Shown: in pieces, positions 1-8,756 of the stretch
How the letters are laid out: the number at the start of each line of letters is the position of its first letter
How positions within the stretch are numbered: the first letter of the stretch is position 1
DNA from: Nocardiaceae bacterium
Lineage (GTDB): Bacteria > Actinomycetota > Actinomycetes > Mycobacteriales > Mycobacteriaceae
Assembly: GCA_021372355.1 (NCBI GenBank)
Contig: JAJFUQ010000156.1
Location: 1-48,908, forward strand
DNA length: 48,908 nucleotides
Direction of reading: 5' to 3'
Translations under genes and position numbers: made by a program
The notes under the pieces: generated by a model
The model's input: only the letters and a program-made list of their open reading frames with translations
What the model was told of the DNA's origin: nothing
Databases searched by the model: none

Positions 1-494
1 GACTTGCTGACGAGTCCGATCGGGCCCTTGCCGGAGATGTTGGCCGGGGTGATGCCCGCGAGCGCCTCACCGGGGGTGATGATGCCCGGGCAGTTGGGGC
101 CGATGATGCGGGTCTTCTGACCCTTCTCGACGTTGTAGGCCCAGCAGTACGCGCTGTCCTGCACCGGAACACCTTCGGTGATCACGACAAGCAGGCCGAT
201 CTCGGCGTCGATCGCCTCGATGATGGCGTCCTTCGAGAAGGCCGGAGGAACGAACGCGACGGAGACGTCGGCGCCGGTCTTCTCCATGGCCTCGGCGACC
301 GATGCGAACACCGGAAGCTCGATTGCGTTGCCGTCCTTATCGGTGTGGCTGACGGTGGTGCCGGCCTTACGGGCGTTGACGCCACCGACGATCTGGGTTC
401 CGGCCGCGAGCATGCGAGCGGTGTGCTTGCTGCCCTCACCACCGGTAATGCCCTGGACGATGACCTTCGAGTCCTTGTTCAGGAAGATAGACAT
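1..494 (-). CDS. sucD: Succinyl-CoA synthetase alpha subunit, 3' end outside window
   Basis: Alpha subunit of succinate-CoA ligase, the TCA-cycle enzyme that interconverts succinyl-CoA and succinate with formation of a nucleoside triphosphate. The window holds about the first 164 residues from an ATG at 494: the CoA-binding Rossmann part opening [15 protein letters not shown], then [12 protein letters not shown] and the GPNCPG loop. The C-terminal half with the phosphohistidine lies beyond position 1. The gene starts 13 nt after the sucC stop on the same strand, so the two form an operon. Family assignment is secure; truncation is only the window edge. Confidence 0.96.
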   Translation of the reverse strand, partial: MSIFLNKDSKVIVQGITGGEGSKHTARMLAAGTQIVGGVNARKAGTTVSHTDKDGNAIELPVFASVAEAMEKTGADVSVAFVPPAFSKDAIIEAIDAEIGLLVVITEGVPVQDSAYCWAYNVEKGQKTRIIGPNCPGIITPGEALAGITPANISGKGPIGLVSK

Positions 495-507
495 TTTTCC
501 CGATTCC

Positions 508-1677
508 TTACTTCGCAGCCGCGGCGAGCTCGGCGGCCTTGTCGGCTGCAGCGTCCATGGTGTCCACCTCGGTGACGAGGGGGTGGTTGGCCTCGGCCAG
601 GATGCGGCGACCCTCTTCGACGTTGTTTCCGTCGAGACGAACGACGAGCGGCTTGTTGGCCTCATCGCCGAGGATTTCCAGCGCCTGCACGATGCCGTTG
701 GCGACGGCGTCACAGGCGGTGATGCCACCGAAGACGTTGACGAACACGCTCTTGACCTGTGAGTCGTTGAGAATGACGTCGAGGCCCGCGGCCATGACCG
801 CCGCCGAGGCGCCACCGCCGATGTCGAGGAAGTTGGCCGGCTTCACGCCACCGTGCTTCTCACCGGCGTAGGCAACGACGTCCAGCGTCGACATAACGAG
901 ACCGGCACCGTTTCCGATGATTCCGACCTCACCGTCGAGCTTGACGTAGTTGAGGTCGTTCTCCTTGGCCTTGAGCTCGAGCGGGTCGGTCGCTTCGATG
1001 TCTGCGAATGCCGCATGGCCAGGCTGACGGAACTCGGCGTTGCCGTCGAGCGTGACCTTGCCGTCGAGGGCGAGGATCTCGCCTTCGGGAGTCTTGACGA
1101 GCGGGTTGACCTCGACGAGGAGTGCGTCCTCCTTGACGAAGACCTCCCACAGCTTGGAGATCGTGATCGCTGCCGCGTCGAGGACCTCGGCCGGGTAGTG
1201 GCCCGCCTCGGCGATCTCGCGAGCCTTCGCCAGGTCGACGCCCTTGGTCGCGTCGATCGCGATCTTGGCGACGCGCTCGGGGTTGTTCGCCGCGACCTCT
1301 TCGATCTCCATGCCGCCCTCTACGGAGCAGATGGCGAGATAGGTGCGGTTCGAACGATCAAGCAGGAAGGAGATGTAGTACTCCTCCGCGATGTCCTTCG
1401 CTTCGGCAATAAGGAGCTTCTTGACGACGTGGCCCTTGATGTCCAAGCCGAGAATGTTCTGCGCGTGCGTTTCCGCGTCTTCTGGTGTGGCTGCGTGCTT
1501 GACGCCGCCGGCCTTTCCGCGACCGCCGACCTTCACCTGCGCCTTGACCATGACGGGCTTGCCGATTTCTTCCGCAATTTCGCGCGCGCCCTCGACCGTG
1601 TCAGTGACGCGGCCTTCGGACGAGGGAACTCCGTGCTTAACGAACAGTTCCTTCGCCTGGTATTCGTACAGATCCAT
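508..1677 (-). CDS. sucC: Succinyl-CoA synthetase beta subunit (ADP-forming type)
   Basis: The 389-residue beta subunit, normal length for the family. The N-terminus [18 protein letters not shown] begins the ATP-grasp domain; the glycine-rich segment [12 protein letters not shown] (about residues 52-63) fits the nucleotide-binding loop, and the C-terminal ligase domain shows FLDIGGGAS and [17 protein letters not shown]. It provides nucleotide binding and the succinate/CoA interface with SucD. ATG start at 1677. Together with the M23 peptidase and the helicase that follow, it reproduces the M. tuberculosis Rv0949-Rv0952 gene neighbourhood (recalled synteny). Confidence 0.97.
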   Translation of the reverse strand: MDLYEYQAKELFVKHGVPSSEGRVTDTVEGAREIAEEIGKPVMVKAQVKVGGRGKAGGVKHAATPEDAETHAQNILGLDIKGHVVKKLLIAEAKDIAEEYYISFLLDRSNRTYLAICSVEGGMEIEEVAANNPERVAKIAIDATKGVDLAKAREIAEAGHYPAEVLDAAAITISKLWEVFVKEDALLVEVNPLVKTPEGEILALDGKVTLDGNAEFRQPGHAAFADIEATDPLELKAKENDLNYVKLDGEVGIIGNGAGLVMSTLDVVAYAGEKHGGVKPANFLDIGGGASAAVMAAGLDVILNDSQVKSVFVNVFGGITACDAVANGIVQALEILGDEANKPLVVRLDGNNVEEGRRILAEANHPLVTEVDTMDAAADKAAELAAAAK

Positions 1678-1906
1678 GTAGCCACCATCTCGTATGCGTT
1701 TCGCCGCTCTCGGATAGGGAGCGGACCGCTTCGAACTCTAGTAACTACCCCCCGGGTCGCGCCTAGCGCATGGGCGAAGTTATGGAGTTTGCTGGTGGAT
1801 CAATTTGCATGTGAGCAAGATCTGCGGTAATGCCCGGGCCCAAATCGGGAAGATAACGGTCAAATCACTAGGTTTGCCCACCTGCGCCGGAATAAACCTC
1901 CGAAAC

Positions 1907-1922
1907 TGTGACTCATATCTCA
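1907..1922. promoter_or_regulatory. CRP/GlxR-like operator candidate
   Basis: TGTGACTCATATCTCA fits TGTGA-N6-TCACA with one mismatch in the right half. Proteins of the CRP/GlxR/Rv3676 group bind such sites in actinobacteria. It lies about 105 nt upstream of the M23 peptidase start. Function is inferred from the motif only. Confidence 0.35.
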
Positions 1923-1989
1923 AAGTTTGCTGCGGCGTGTCGATTGCTTGCTGGCGTCGAGACCCATTCGTTACCGTCGAGTGGTCTAG

Positions 1990-2006
1990 GTCACGGCCAA
2001 GTAACG
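1990..2006 (+). promoter_or_regulatory. Tandem GTMACG repeat, MtrA-like site candidate
   Basis: GTCACG (1990-1995) and GTAACG (2001-2006) are direct hexamer repeats offset by 11 bp, one helical turn; an inverted CGTTAC lies at 1969-1974. MtrA, the MtrAB response regulator of mycolata, is known to bind paired GTMAC-type repeats near cell-wall peptidase genes. The position just before the M23 start suits a regulator site, but the assignment is inference. Confidence 0.4.
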
Positions 2007-2024
2007 ATGTAAGAGGACGAGACC

Positions 2025-2987
2025 TTGCTCGAACAACGCAGTTCCCGGGCTGATGTGCGCCCGCACGGACGAAAAGAACACAATCAACACCGCCAGTTGG
2101 ACCACGCTCCGCGTCTGGTTCTGACCGGTTCGGCTCGCAAATATGCAGCATCCGATTCGCTGGTGACGGATCTCCTGTCCCCGGAGAATGAGCGCCTCTA
2201 CGACCACCTCCTCGTTCGGTCCGCGCGCCACGGCCGTCCTGCAAACCCGGTTTCCGCCAGCGAAGAGAACGTCGAACACCCGCACCGGCCTGCCAACGAG
2301 CGCGTCACGCGCCGGGCCTGGATGGGCGTTCTCGCTCGAAAGCGGCGCGTCTCACTCGTTGCCATCGCCGCGGCAGCGGTCGCCGTGAGTAGTGCCGGAC
2401 TGTCCTCTGCGTCTGCTCCCCAAGTCATCGACACGTTCGCCGACAGCGAGCCCCAGGCGCCCGCGCAGGTCTTGGCGACACCGGTTGTCCCCAACGGGGC
2501 GCGGGACATCGGTGAACTCGCCAAGGGTGCGTGGTGGGACCACCAGCGCGCCATCGAAGAAGCGAAGAAGCTTCGTCCGCTCTTCGCTCCGTACACCACC
2601 GGGGTTTTCACGTCCGGGTTCGGCATGCGCTGGGGCGCGATGCACGGCGGAATCGACGTCGCCAACGCGATCGGGACGCCGATCATGGCAGTCGGCGACG
2701 GCGTGATCATCAAGGCCGGCGACGCCGGCGACGGTTATGGCATCTCGGTGAAGATCCGCCACATCGACGGAACCATCACGCACTACGGGCACATGAGCCA
2801 GACGGTGGTCACCGTCGGGCAGCAGGTGCTCGCGGGTGACGAGATCGGGCTCATGGGCAGCACCGGCGACTCGACCGGTCCGCACTGCCACTTCGAGGTC
2901 TACGTCGGCGGCGACGCGATGGGCAACCGGATCGACCCGGTGCCGTGGCTCGCCTCGCGGGGCATCGATGTGGGCGGCGGCGGGTAG
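2025..2987 (+). CDS. Membrane-anchored M23 (LytM-type) peptidoglycan metallopeptidase
   Basis: A 320-residue protein with a charged N-terminal cytoplasmic region (about 1-105), one hydrophobic export or anchor segment (about 108-131, following RKRR) and an extracytoplasmic LytM domain (about 185-310). The zinc and catalytic residues are visible: H207-x3-D211 in HGGIDVA, H253/H256 in THYGH, and H287-x-H289 in GPHCHFEV. It is therefore expected to be an active endopeptidase cleaving peptide cross-bridges. It corresponds by position and type to M. tuberculosis Rv0950c. The TTG start at 2025 was chosen for its upstream AAGAGGA; no better downstream start precedes the anchor. Possible MtrA- and CRP-type sites lie upstream. 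Confidence 0.9.
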   Translation: MLEQRSSRADVRPHGRKEHNQHRQLDHAPRLVLTGSARKYAASDSLVTDLLSPENERLYDHLLVRSARHGRPANPVSASEENVEHPHRPANERVTRRAWMGVLARKRRVSLVAIAAAAVAVSSAGLSSASAPQVIDTFADSEPQAPAQVLATPVVPNGARDIGELAKGAWWDHQRAIEEAKKLRPLFAPYTTGVFTSGFGMRWGAMHGGIDVANAIGTPIMAVGDGVIIKAGDAGDGYGISVKIRHIDGTITHYGHMSQTVVTVGQQVLAGDEIGLMGSTGDSTGPHCHFEVYVGGDAMGNRIDPVPWLASRGIDVGGGG

Positions 2988-3163
2988 GGCGCAAGACCAC
3001 CGTTGGACCGACGCCTAGCCCCTGACGCAATCCTGAGTAGGAGGGGTCTCGCCGTTGCTCGACCGGGGCCATTGTCTTCACCCAGCGTTGTGTACGAACC
3101 TGGTGTTTTGTACAAGGCAAAATTTCGAGGACTGGTCGCGCACGGCGAGACAGGTTGACAGCT

Positions 3164-5623
3164 CTAAAGCTTCGTGAGGGGTACGCCCGGAATCAGCGCC
3201 AGGCGTACCTTCCCATTCGAGCCGAAGTCGATGATCACCGACGCGATTCCACCGACCGGACTCGATTCGACGACGGTGCCGAGCCCGTACTTGTCGTGAT
3301 TCACGCGGTCGCCGACGGCCAGCTTGGGCGCCGGGGCCCCGGTCTTGCCGAAGCTCGGCGTGCTGCGCGGGCTCGGACGATCGATGTTGCCGCGGTACGA
3401 ACCGCCGCTCCAATCCGAGCTGCCACCAGAGGTCCGGCGGTCATAGTCGCTGCGCCAACTGGGCTGCTCCTCACCGCCATACCGCTGCCGCCGATCGTTC
3501 GACCGGCCGAAGGTCTTCTGCGGATCGAGGCGACGCCAATCCATGAGTTCCTGCGGGATCTCGCGCAGGAAGCGCGATTCCGGATTCGAGATCGGCTGGC
3601 CCCAACCCGACCGAACGACCGAACGCGTCAGGTAGAGGCGCTGCCGCGCACGGGTGATGCCGACATAGGCAAGTCGGCGTTCTTCGGAGAGTTCGACCGG
3701 ATCACCGAGCGCGCGCATGTGCGGGAACTGACCGTCTTCCCAGCCGGTCAGGAACACGACGGGGAACTCGAGGCCCTTCGCGGTGTGCAGGGTCATCAGA
3801 GTGACGACGCCCTGGTCGTCGTCCGGAATCTGGTCGGTGTCCGCAACGAGCGAAACCCGCTCCAGGAACGCGGCAAGCGAGCCCGGCTCGGCCGAACCCT
3901 CCGGTAGCTCTTGATCGAGTCCCTCCGCATTGCGTGCGTCGGAACTGAATTCGCGCGCGACGTTGACGAGTTCGTTCAGGTTCTCGAGGCGAGCGCCGTC
4001 CTGCGGGTCACTGCTCGCCGACAATTCGGCGCGGTAACCCGTACGTTCGAGGATCTCCTCGACCACATCGCCGATGTCCGCTATCGAGCCGTCCGCCGGA
4101 TGGGACATGCCGCGAATGTCGTCCATCAGCTGGTTGAACTGAGCGATCGCTTTGGCCGACCGCGCGTTGAGGAACGGAACCTGGCCTTCGCCCGCCGCCT
4201 TCAGGGCGGCACCGAATCCGATGTCCTGCTGTTCGGCGTAAACCGCGACGCACGCCTCGGCCCGATCTCCGATGCCGCGGCGCGGAGTGTTCAGAATTCG
4301 GCGGAGATTGACGGAGTCTTCCGGGTTTTCGAGCGCCCGCAGGTAGGCGACGACGTCGCGCACTTCCTTGCGCTCGTAGAAGCGGACACCGCCGACGACC
4401 TTGTAGGGCAGGCCCATCCGAATGAAGATTTCTTCGAACGAACGCGATGCGCTGTTCGTCCGGTAGAAGACGGCAACCTCGTTGTATTTCGCCTCGCCGC
4501 GGTCACTAAGGCGATCGATCTCGCGCGCGACGAACGCGGCCTCGTCGTGCTCGTTGTCCGCGACGTACCCGGTGATCAGTTCGCCGTCACCCGTGTCGGT
4601 CCACAGCCGCTTCTCGCGACGACCCGCGTTCTTCGAGATGAGTGCATTGGCCGCGGCGAGAATGTTCTGCGTCGAGCGGTAGTTCTGCTCGAGCAGGATC
4701 GTCTCCGCGTTCGGGAAGTCGCGTTCGAACTCCTCGATGTTGCGGATGGTCGCACCACGGAATGCATAGATCGACTGGTCGGCGTCACCGACGACGCATA
4801 GTTCGGACGCCGCAAGGTCGTCGGTGTCTTCGCCGACGAGCTCTTTCACCAGCGTGTACTGCGCGTGGTTGGTGTCCTGGTATTCGTCGACCAGGATGTG
4901 GCGGAACTTGCGCCGGTAGTACTCGGCAACCGCGGGATGCCGCTTGAGCAGCGCGACCGTCTCCCCGATGAGGTCGTCGAAGTCGAAGGCGTTCGCCCCA
5001 CGAAGCCGGCGCTGGTACTCCGCGTAGACACGGGCGACGATCTTCGGCAGTTCCGCGGTCTCGGCGTTCGCCTGGTCCTGTGCCTCTTCGGGCGAGATCA
5101 GCTCGTTCTTGTGGTTCGAAATCGCCGTCGCGAACATGCGCGGCGTGAACTTCTTGGCGTCGAGGTCGAAGTCGCGCACGATCATCGTCAGCAGGCGGCG
5201 CGAGTCGTCGGCGTCATAAATCGAGAAGTTCGAGTTCAGGCCTTCGAGCAACGTCGCCTGGGCACGCAGAATTCGCACACAACTCGAGTGGAACGTCGCG
5301 ATCCACATCGCCTGGGCGCGCTTGCCCACGAGTCCGACGACGCGTTCGCGCATCTCGGCCGCGGCCTTGTTCGTGAACGTGATGGCCAGAATCTGGCCAG
5401 GAGCGGTGTCTCGCATGGCGAGCAGGTAGGCGATCCGCCGCGTGAGGACAGCGGTCTTTCCAGAGCCTGCACCAGCCACGATGAGCAGCGGCGACCCGGT
5501 GTGAAGGACGGCTTCACGCTGCTGCGGATTGAGACCCTCGAGCAGCTTGTCGGCATCCGGAGATGCCCGGCGCGGCGCGGGTTCTTGGGCGGGCAGGTCG
5601 AGCGACAGCGGAAGCATGTTCAT
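3164..5623 (-). CDS. pcrA: UvrD/PcrA-type superfamily 1 DNA helicase
   Basis: An 819-residue 3'-5' helicase of the UvrD/Rep/PcrA group (UvrD1 in mycobacteria), acting in nucleotide excision repair and replication-fork or transcription-conflict repair. Visible: Q-motif LNPQQREAV (31-39), Walker A GAGSGKT (51-57), motif II LVDEYQDTN, motif III VGDADQSIYAFRGA, motif IV LEQNYRS, and VTLMTLHTAKGLEFPVVF with VGITRARQRLYL near the end of the motor. A low-complexity Ser/Gly/Arg linker leads to a C-terminal Tudor-like segment (LAVGDRVNHDKYGLGTVVE) that binds RNA polymerase in PcrA. It is convergent with the M23 gene; no convincing terminator was found between them. Intact, usual length. Confidence 0.96.
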   Translation of the reverse strand: MNMLPLSLDLPAQEPAPRRASPDADKLLEGLNPQQREAVLHTGSPLLIVAGAGSGKTAVLTRRIAYLLAMRDTAPGQILAITFTNKAAAEMRERVVGLVGKRAQAMWIATFHSSCVRILRAQATLLEGLNSNFSIYDADDSRRLLTMIVRDFDLDAKKFTPRMFATAISNHKNELISPEEAQDQANAETAELPKIVARVYAEYQRRLRGANAFDFDDLIGETVALLKRHPAVAEYYRRKFRHILVDEYQDTNHAQYTLVKELVGEDTDDLAASELCVVGDADQSIYAFRGATIRNIEEFERDFPNAETILLEQNYRSTQNILAAANALISKNAGRREKRLWTDTGDGELITGYVADNEHDEAAFVAREIDRLSDRGEAKYNEVAVFYRTNSASRSFEEIFIRMGLPYKVVGGVRFYERKEVRDVVAYLRALENPEDSVNLRRILNTPRRGIGDRAEACVAVYAEQQDIGFGAALKAAGEGQVPFLNARSAKAIAQFNQLMDDIRGMSHPADGSIADIGDVVEEILERTGYRAELSASSDPQDGARLENLNELVNVAREFSSDARNAEGLDQELPEGSAEPGSLAAFLERVSLVADTDQIPDDDQGVVTLMTLHTAKGLEFPVVFLTGWEDGQFPHMRALGDPVELSEERRLAYVGITRARQRLYLTRSVVRSGWGQPISNPESRFLREIPQELMDWRRLDPQKTFGRSNDRRQRYGGEEQPSWRSDYDRRTSGGSSDWSGGSYRGNIDRPSPRSTPSFGKTGAPAPKLAVGDRVNHDKYGLGTVVESSPVGGIASVIIDFGSNGKVRLALIPGVPLTKL

Positions 5624-5715
5624 TGCTCCACAAACCTACTCCCGGGGTCCGACAGAATTCGAAAGCGGCGAGGGCTGCCGATTCGGGTCGATCTTGATGC
5701 GTCCATGTCCAAACC

Positions 5716-7161
5716 ATGACCAACTCCGACGATCGCTGGCAGAACGCTGCAACGCCAGCAAATATGGATCGTATGAGCCAGCACACCAGTGCCGATGTCA
5801 TCGTGGTCGGACTCGGCGTCGCCGGTGAATCAATCGGGGGTCAGCTCGCGAAAGCGGGCTTGGACGTCGTCGGGATCGAGTCGGAACTCGTCGGCGGCGA
5901 ATGTCCGTACTGGGGCTGTATCCCCAGCAAGATGATGATTCGCGCGGCCAATCTGCTCGCCGAAGCGCGCCGAATACCTGGTATGGCAGGTTCGGTCAGC
6001 GGCATCTCCCCCGATTGGGCACCCGTCGCCGAGCGCATCCGCAAAGAAGCAACAGACACCTGGGACGACACCGTCGCCGTCGAGAGGTTCCAGGACGCCG
6101 GCGGCCATTTCGTCCGTGGCCAAGCAAAAATCCTCGACACCAAGCGCGTCGAGGTCGACGGCCAGGTGATCGAAGCCCGCCAGGCGCTCGTCATCACCAC
6201 TGGAACCGCAGCATCGATTCCGCCCATCCCGGGACTCAAAGGCACGCCGTACTGGACGAACCGCGAGGCGATCGCGACCGAGACGCTGCCGAAGAGTCTG
6301 CTGGTGATCGGCGCCGGGGCGATCGGCTGCGAGATCGGCCAGACGTTCGCGCGCTTCGGCGTGGACGTCACCATCGCCGATTTGGCGGACCGCGTACTGC
6401 CCCTCGAGGAGCCGGACTCGAGCAAAGTCATCGCCGACGTCTTCGAAAAGGAAGGCATCGGGGTGCGCGTCGGGCTCGGTATCGAACGAGTCGAGCACTC
6501 GGACAACGAATTCCGCGTGTTCACCAAGGACGGCGGCGATCCGCTGGTCGCCGAGAAGCTCCTGATCGCCACGGGTCGGCGGGCGCGCGTCGACGAGCAG
6601 ACGTGGACCAATCTCGGCCTGTCCGGCAAGCCCGGACCATTGCCGGTCGACGATCGACTTCGGGTCACCGACGGCGTGTGGGCGGCGGGCGACGTCGCCG
6701 GAAAGGGTGCGTTCACGCATGTCGCGACCTATCACGCAGACATCGTCGTGCGCGACATCCTCGGGCAGCCCGGCCCGGCTGCGGCGTACCACGCGCTCCC
6801 CCGGGTGTCGTTCACCGATCCGGAGGTCGGGTCGGTCGGTCTGACCGAGAGTCAGGCTCGCGAGCAAGGCATATCCGTTGCGACGGGTAGTGCGCTGACC
6901 GCCTCCTCGTCACGCGGCTGGATTCACAAAGCCGGGAATGAGGGCTTCATCAAACTCGTCGTCGACGCCGATCAGGACATCATCGTCGGGGCCACGTCGA
7001 TCGGCCCGTGCGGCGGCGAAGTGCTCGGTGCACTCTCGGTCGCCGTCCACGCGCGAGTGCCCGTCTCGACGCTCGAGAGCATGATCTACGCGTATCCGAC
7101 ATTCCATCGGGGTATCCAAGACGCCATCCGACATCTTCGCGCCGATCAGAACGGGAAGTGA
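5716..7161 (+). CDS. FAD-dependent pyridine nucleotide-disulfide oxidoreductase, atypical C-terminus
   Basis: A 481-residue class I flavin disulfide reductase (dihydrolipoamide dehydrogenase/mercuric reductase/mycothione reductase superfamily). FAD motif VGLGVAGE is at about 31-38, the redox pair C63-x4-C68 lies in GGECPYWGCIPSK, the NAD(P) motif is VIGAGAIGCEIG, and the second FAD motif is WAAGDVAG. The C-terminal dimerisation domain has YAYPTFHRG where canonical family members have HPTxxE, so the catalytic His-Glu pair is missing and dithiol substrate handling may differ. The ATG at 5773 (residue 20) is an equally good start because none of the candidates has a clear ribosome site. It ends 4 nt before the EgtB-like gene, so the two are surely co-transcribed. 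The physiological substrate is unknown; a thiol-histidine or mycothiol-related disulfide is an inference from context. Confidence 0.85.
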   Translation: MTNSDDRWQNAATPANMDRMSQHTSADVIVVGLGVAGESIGGQLAKAGLDVVGIESELVGGECPYWGCIPSKMMIRAANLLAEARRIPGMAGSVSGISPDWAPVAERIRKEATDTWDDTVAVERFQDAGGHFVRGQAKILDTKRVEVDGQVIEARQALVITTGTAASIPPIPGLKGTPYWTNREAIATETLPKSLLVIGAGAIGCEIGQTFARFGVDVTIADLADRVLPLEEPDSSKVIADVFEKEGIGVRVGLGIERVEHSDNEFRVFTKDGGDPLVAEKLLIATGRRARVDEQTWTNLGLSGKPGPLPVDDRLRVTDGVWAAGDVAGKGAFTHVATYHADIVVRDILGQPGPAAAYHALPRVSFTDPEVGSVGLTESQAREQGISVATGSALTASSSRGWIHKAGNEGFIKLVVDADQDIIVGATSIGPCGGEVLGALSVAVHARVPVSTLESMIYAYPTFHRGIQDAIRHLRADQNGK

Positions 7162-7165
7162 ACCG

Positions 7166-8428
7166 ATGACCAGCCAGGTAGAGCATCCGAGCGACGTCGT
7201 CTGTCGTTACGACGTCGTTCGCGGGGATACCGAACGTCTTGCCGCACCACTGTCGCCCGAGGACCAGACGGTTCAGTCGATGCCGGACGTGTCGCCGACG
7301 AAGTGGCACCGCGCGCACGTCACGTGGTTCTTCGAGACCTTCGTACTGTCGGAGAACGAACCGGACTTCGCGCCGTTCCACGACAAGTACTGGTTCCTGT
7401 TCAACAGTTATTACGAGGCCATCGGGCCGCGGTACTCGCGCCCGATGCGCGGAGTCATCACCCGGCCGGGTGCCCACGACGTCGCGGACTACCGACGCAA
7501 CGTCGACGACCGCATGCGCGATCTCATCACCACCGTCGACGGCGGAACTCTCGAGAAGATCCGCCCCATCATCGAACTCGGTTTCCATCACGAGCAGCAG
7601 CACCAGGAACTGCTCCTCATGGACATCAAACATGTGTTGTCGCTCAACCCGATTCAGCCGAAGTACACCGACGCACCGCTGGTCACCGGCACTGCCGGTC
7701 GGCTCGGCTGGCAGGAGTACAGCGGCGGTTTCGTCGAGATGGGCCACGCCGGCGGTGGCTTCTCCTTCGACAACGAACTCCCACGCCATCGACTGTGGCT
7801 CGAGCCGTACCGGTTGTCGGACCGCCTTGTCACCAACGGCGAATGGCTCGAATTCATGGCCGACGGCGGCTACCAACGACCTGCGCTGTGGCTGTCCGAC
7901 GGTTGGGCCAAGATCACCACGGAGGGGTGGCGTGCGCCGTTCTATTGGCAGGAGATCGACGGCGTGTGGCTCGAGCACACGATGCACGGAACGCATCCGG
8001 TCGACCCGAACCTGCCGGTGTGCCATGTCAGTCACTACGAGGCGGATGCGTTCGCAACCTGGGCCGGCAAGCGACTGCCCACCGAAGCGGAGTGGGAGAA
8101 CGCCGCGGCCGGAGAGCCGGTCGTTGAACCGTCCGGAGACCTGCACCCGAAGCCTGCGAACCCCTCCGCGACCGGACTGAAGCAGCTCTACGGAGAGTGT
8201 TGGCAGTGGACGTCGTCGTCGTACCTCCCCTACCCGGGCTTCCACCCGGCCGCGGGGGCGATCGGCGAGTACAACGGCAAGTTCATGTCGAGCCAGATGG
8301 TCCTGCGCGGTAGCTGTGCATTCACCCCGAAGGGACACGCGCGGAATTCGTACCGCAACTTCTTCCCGCCGGGAGCACGCTGGCCGCTCACCGGCCTGCG
8401 CCTCGCAGACGGCGGGCAGCCGAGCTAG
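7166..8428 (+). CDS. egtB: EgtB-like iron-dependent sulfoxide synthase
   Basis: A 420-residue protein with an N-terminal DinB-like four-helix domain (about 15-165) and a C-terminal formylglycine-generating-enzyme-like domain (about 185-415), the EgtB architecture and length. The three iron-ligand histidines expected from EgtB structures are present: H51 in WHRAHVTWFFE, and H142-x3-H146 in FHHEQQHQELL. The C-terminal part has GEYNGKFM and YRNFFPPGARWPLTGLRLA, close to EgtB. The reaction is oxidative C-S bond formation between hercynine (trimethylhistidine) and a cysteine donor in ergothioneine synthesis. No egtA, egtC, egtD or egtE lies nearby; instead the partner is a disulfide reductase 4 nt upstream. 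This could be the main EgtB relocated, or a paralogue with another thiol or histidine substrate. The 3' end overlaps the convergent 93-aa gene by 4 nt. Confidence 0.82.
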   Translation: MTSQVEHPSDVVCRYDVVRGDTERLAAPLSPEDQTVQSMPDVSPTKWHRAHVTWFFETFVLSENEPDFAPFHDKYWFLFNSYYEAIGPRYSRPMRGVITRPGAHDVADYRRNVDDRMRDLITTVDGGTLEKIRPIIELGFHHEQQHQELLLMDIKHVLSLNPIQPKYTDAPLVTGTAGRLGWQEYSGGFVEMGHAGGGFSFDNELPRHRLWLEPYRLSDRLVTNGEWLEFMADGGYQRPALWLSDGWAKITTEGWRAPFYWQEIDGVWLEHTMHGTHPVDPNLPVCHVSHYEADAFATWAGKRLPTEAEWENAAAGEPVVEPSGDLHPKPANPSATGLKQLYGECWQWTSSSYLPYPGFHPAAGAIGEYNGKFMSSQMVLRGSCAFTPKGHARNSYRNFFPPGARWPLTGLRLADGGQPS

Positions 8429-8706
8429 TAGCGAAGATTCGGGTCGTCGTGCACCCACCACCGCCAGCCGGGCGGTGCCGGCGGCCACGCGGGGTCCGGG
8501 ATCCAGCCATACGGCGGCACCCAACCCGGCGGCATCGGCGGCCAGCCTGGCGGCGGAGTGAAGTGCCACTTCTCCCGGGCCGGCGGACGCGGCTCCCACG
8601 GCAGACCCGGGTTTGTCTGGCGCCGGAACGTCCGCACCCACGCGATGAGGCAGCCAACGAGGAATAGCCCCGTGGCCACCTGAAACAGCGTCCACATATC
8701 GCCCAT
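8425..8706 (-). CDS. Small membrane protein with Pro/Trp-rich tail
   Basis: A 93-residue protein with no recognised family. It has one N-terminal transmembrane helix (about 5-25, FQVATGLFLVGCLIAWV), a short basic stretch, then a tail of repeated PPGW-type units (PPPGWPPMPPGWVPPYGW and on to PPAPPGWRWWVHDDPN). Such proline/tryptophan tails on one-pass actinobacterial proteins may act as cell-surface or protein-binding segments; this is inference. It is divergent from the chorismate mutase gene by about 50 nt and convergent with the EgtB-like gene, overlapping by 4 nt. Confidence 0.7.
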   Translation of the reverse strand: MGDMWTLFQVATGLFLVGCLIAWVRTFRRQTNPGLPWEPRPPAREKWHFTPPPGWPPMPPGWVPPYGWIPDPAWPPAPPGWRWWVHDDPNLRY

Positions 8707-8756
8707 CGGTTGTTGATAGCACGTGCGATAAGCTGATCCCGCAGAGGGGAGGCCGA

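Larger units (their letters stand above)
1678..2024. other. Divergent intergenic region between sucC and the M23 peptidase gene
   Basis: This 347-nt stretch separates two divergent genes and must carry both promoters. No convincing coding frame was found. Two operator-like motifs lie on the peptidase side (listed separately), and a Shine-Dalgarno-like AAGAGGA is at about 2011-2017 before the TTG start. No confident -10/-35 pair was assigned. Confidence 0.6.

Noticed and set aside
1678..2024. c-di-AMP (ydaO-type) riboswitch before the M23 peptidase
   Set aside because: Such riboswitches precede many actinobacterial cell-wall hydrolases, but the conserved core was not seen here.
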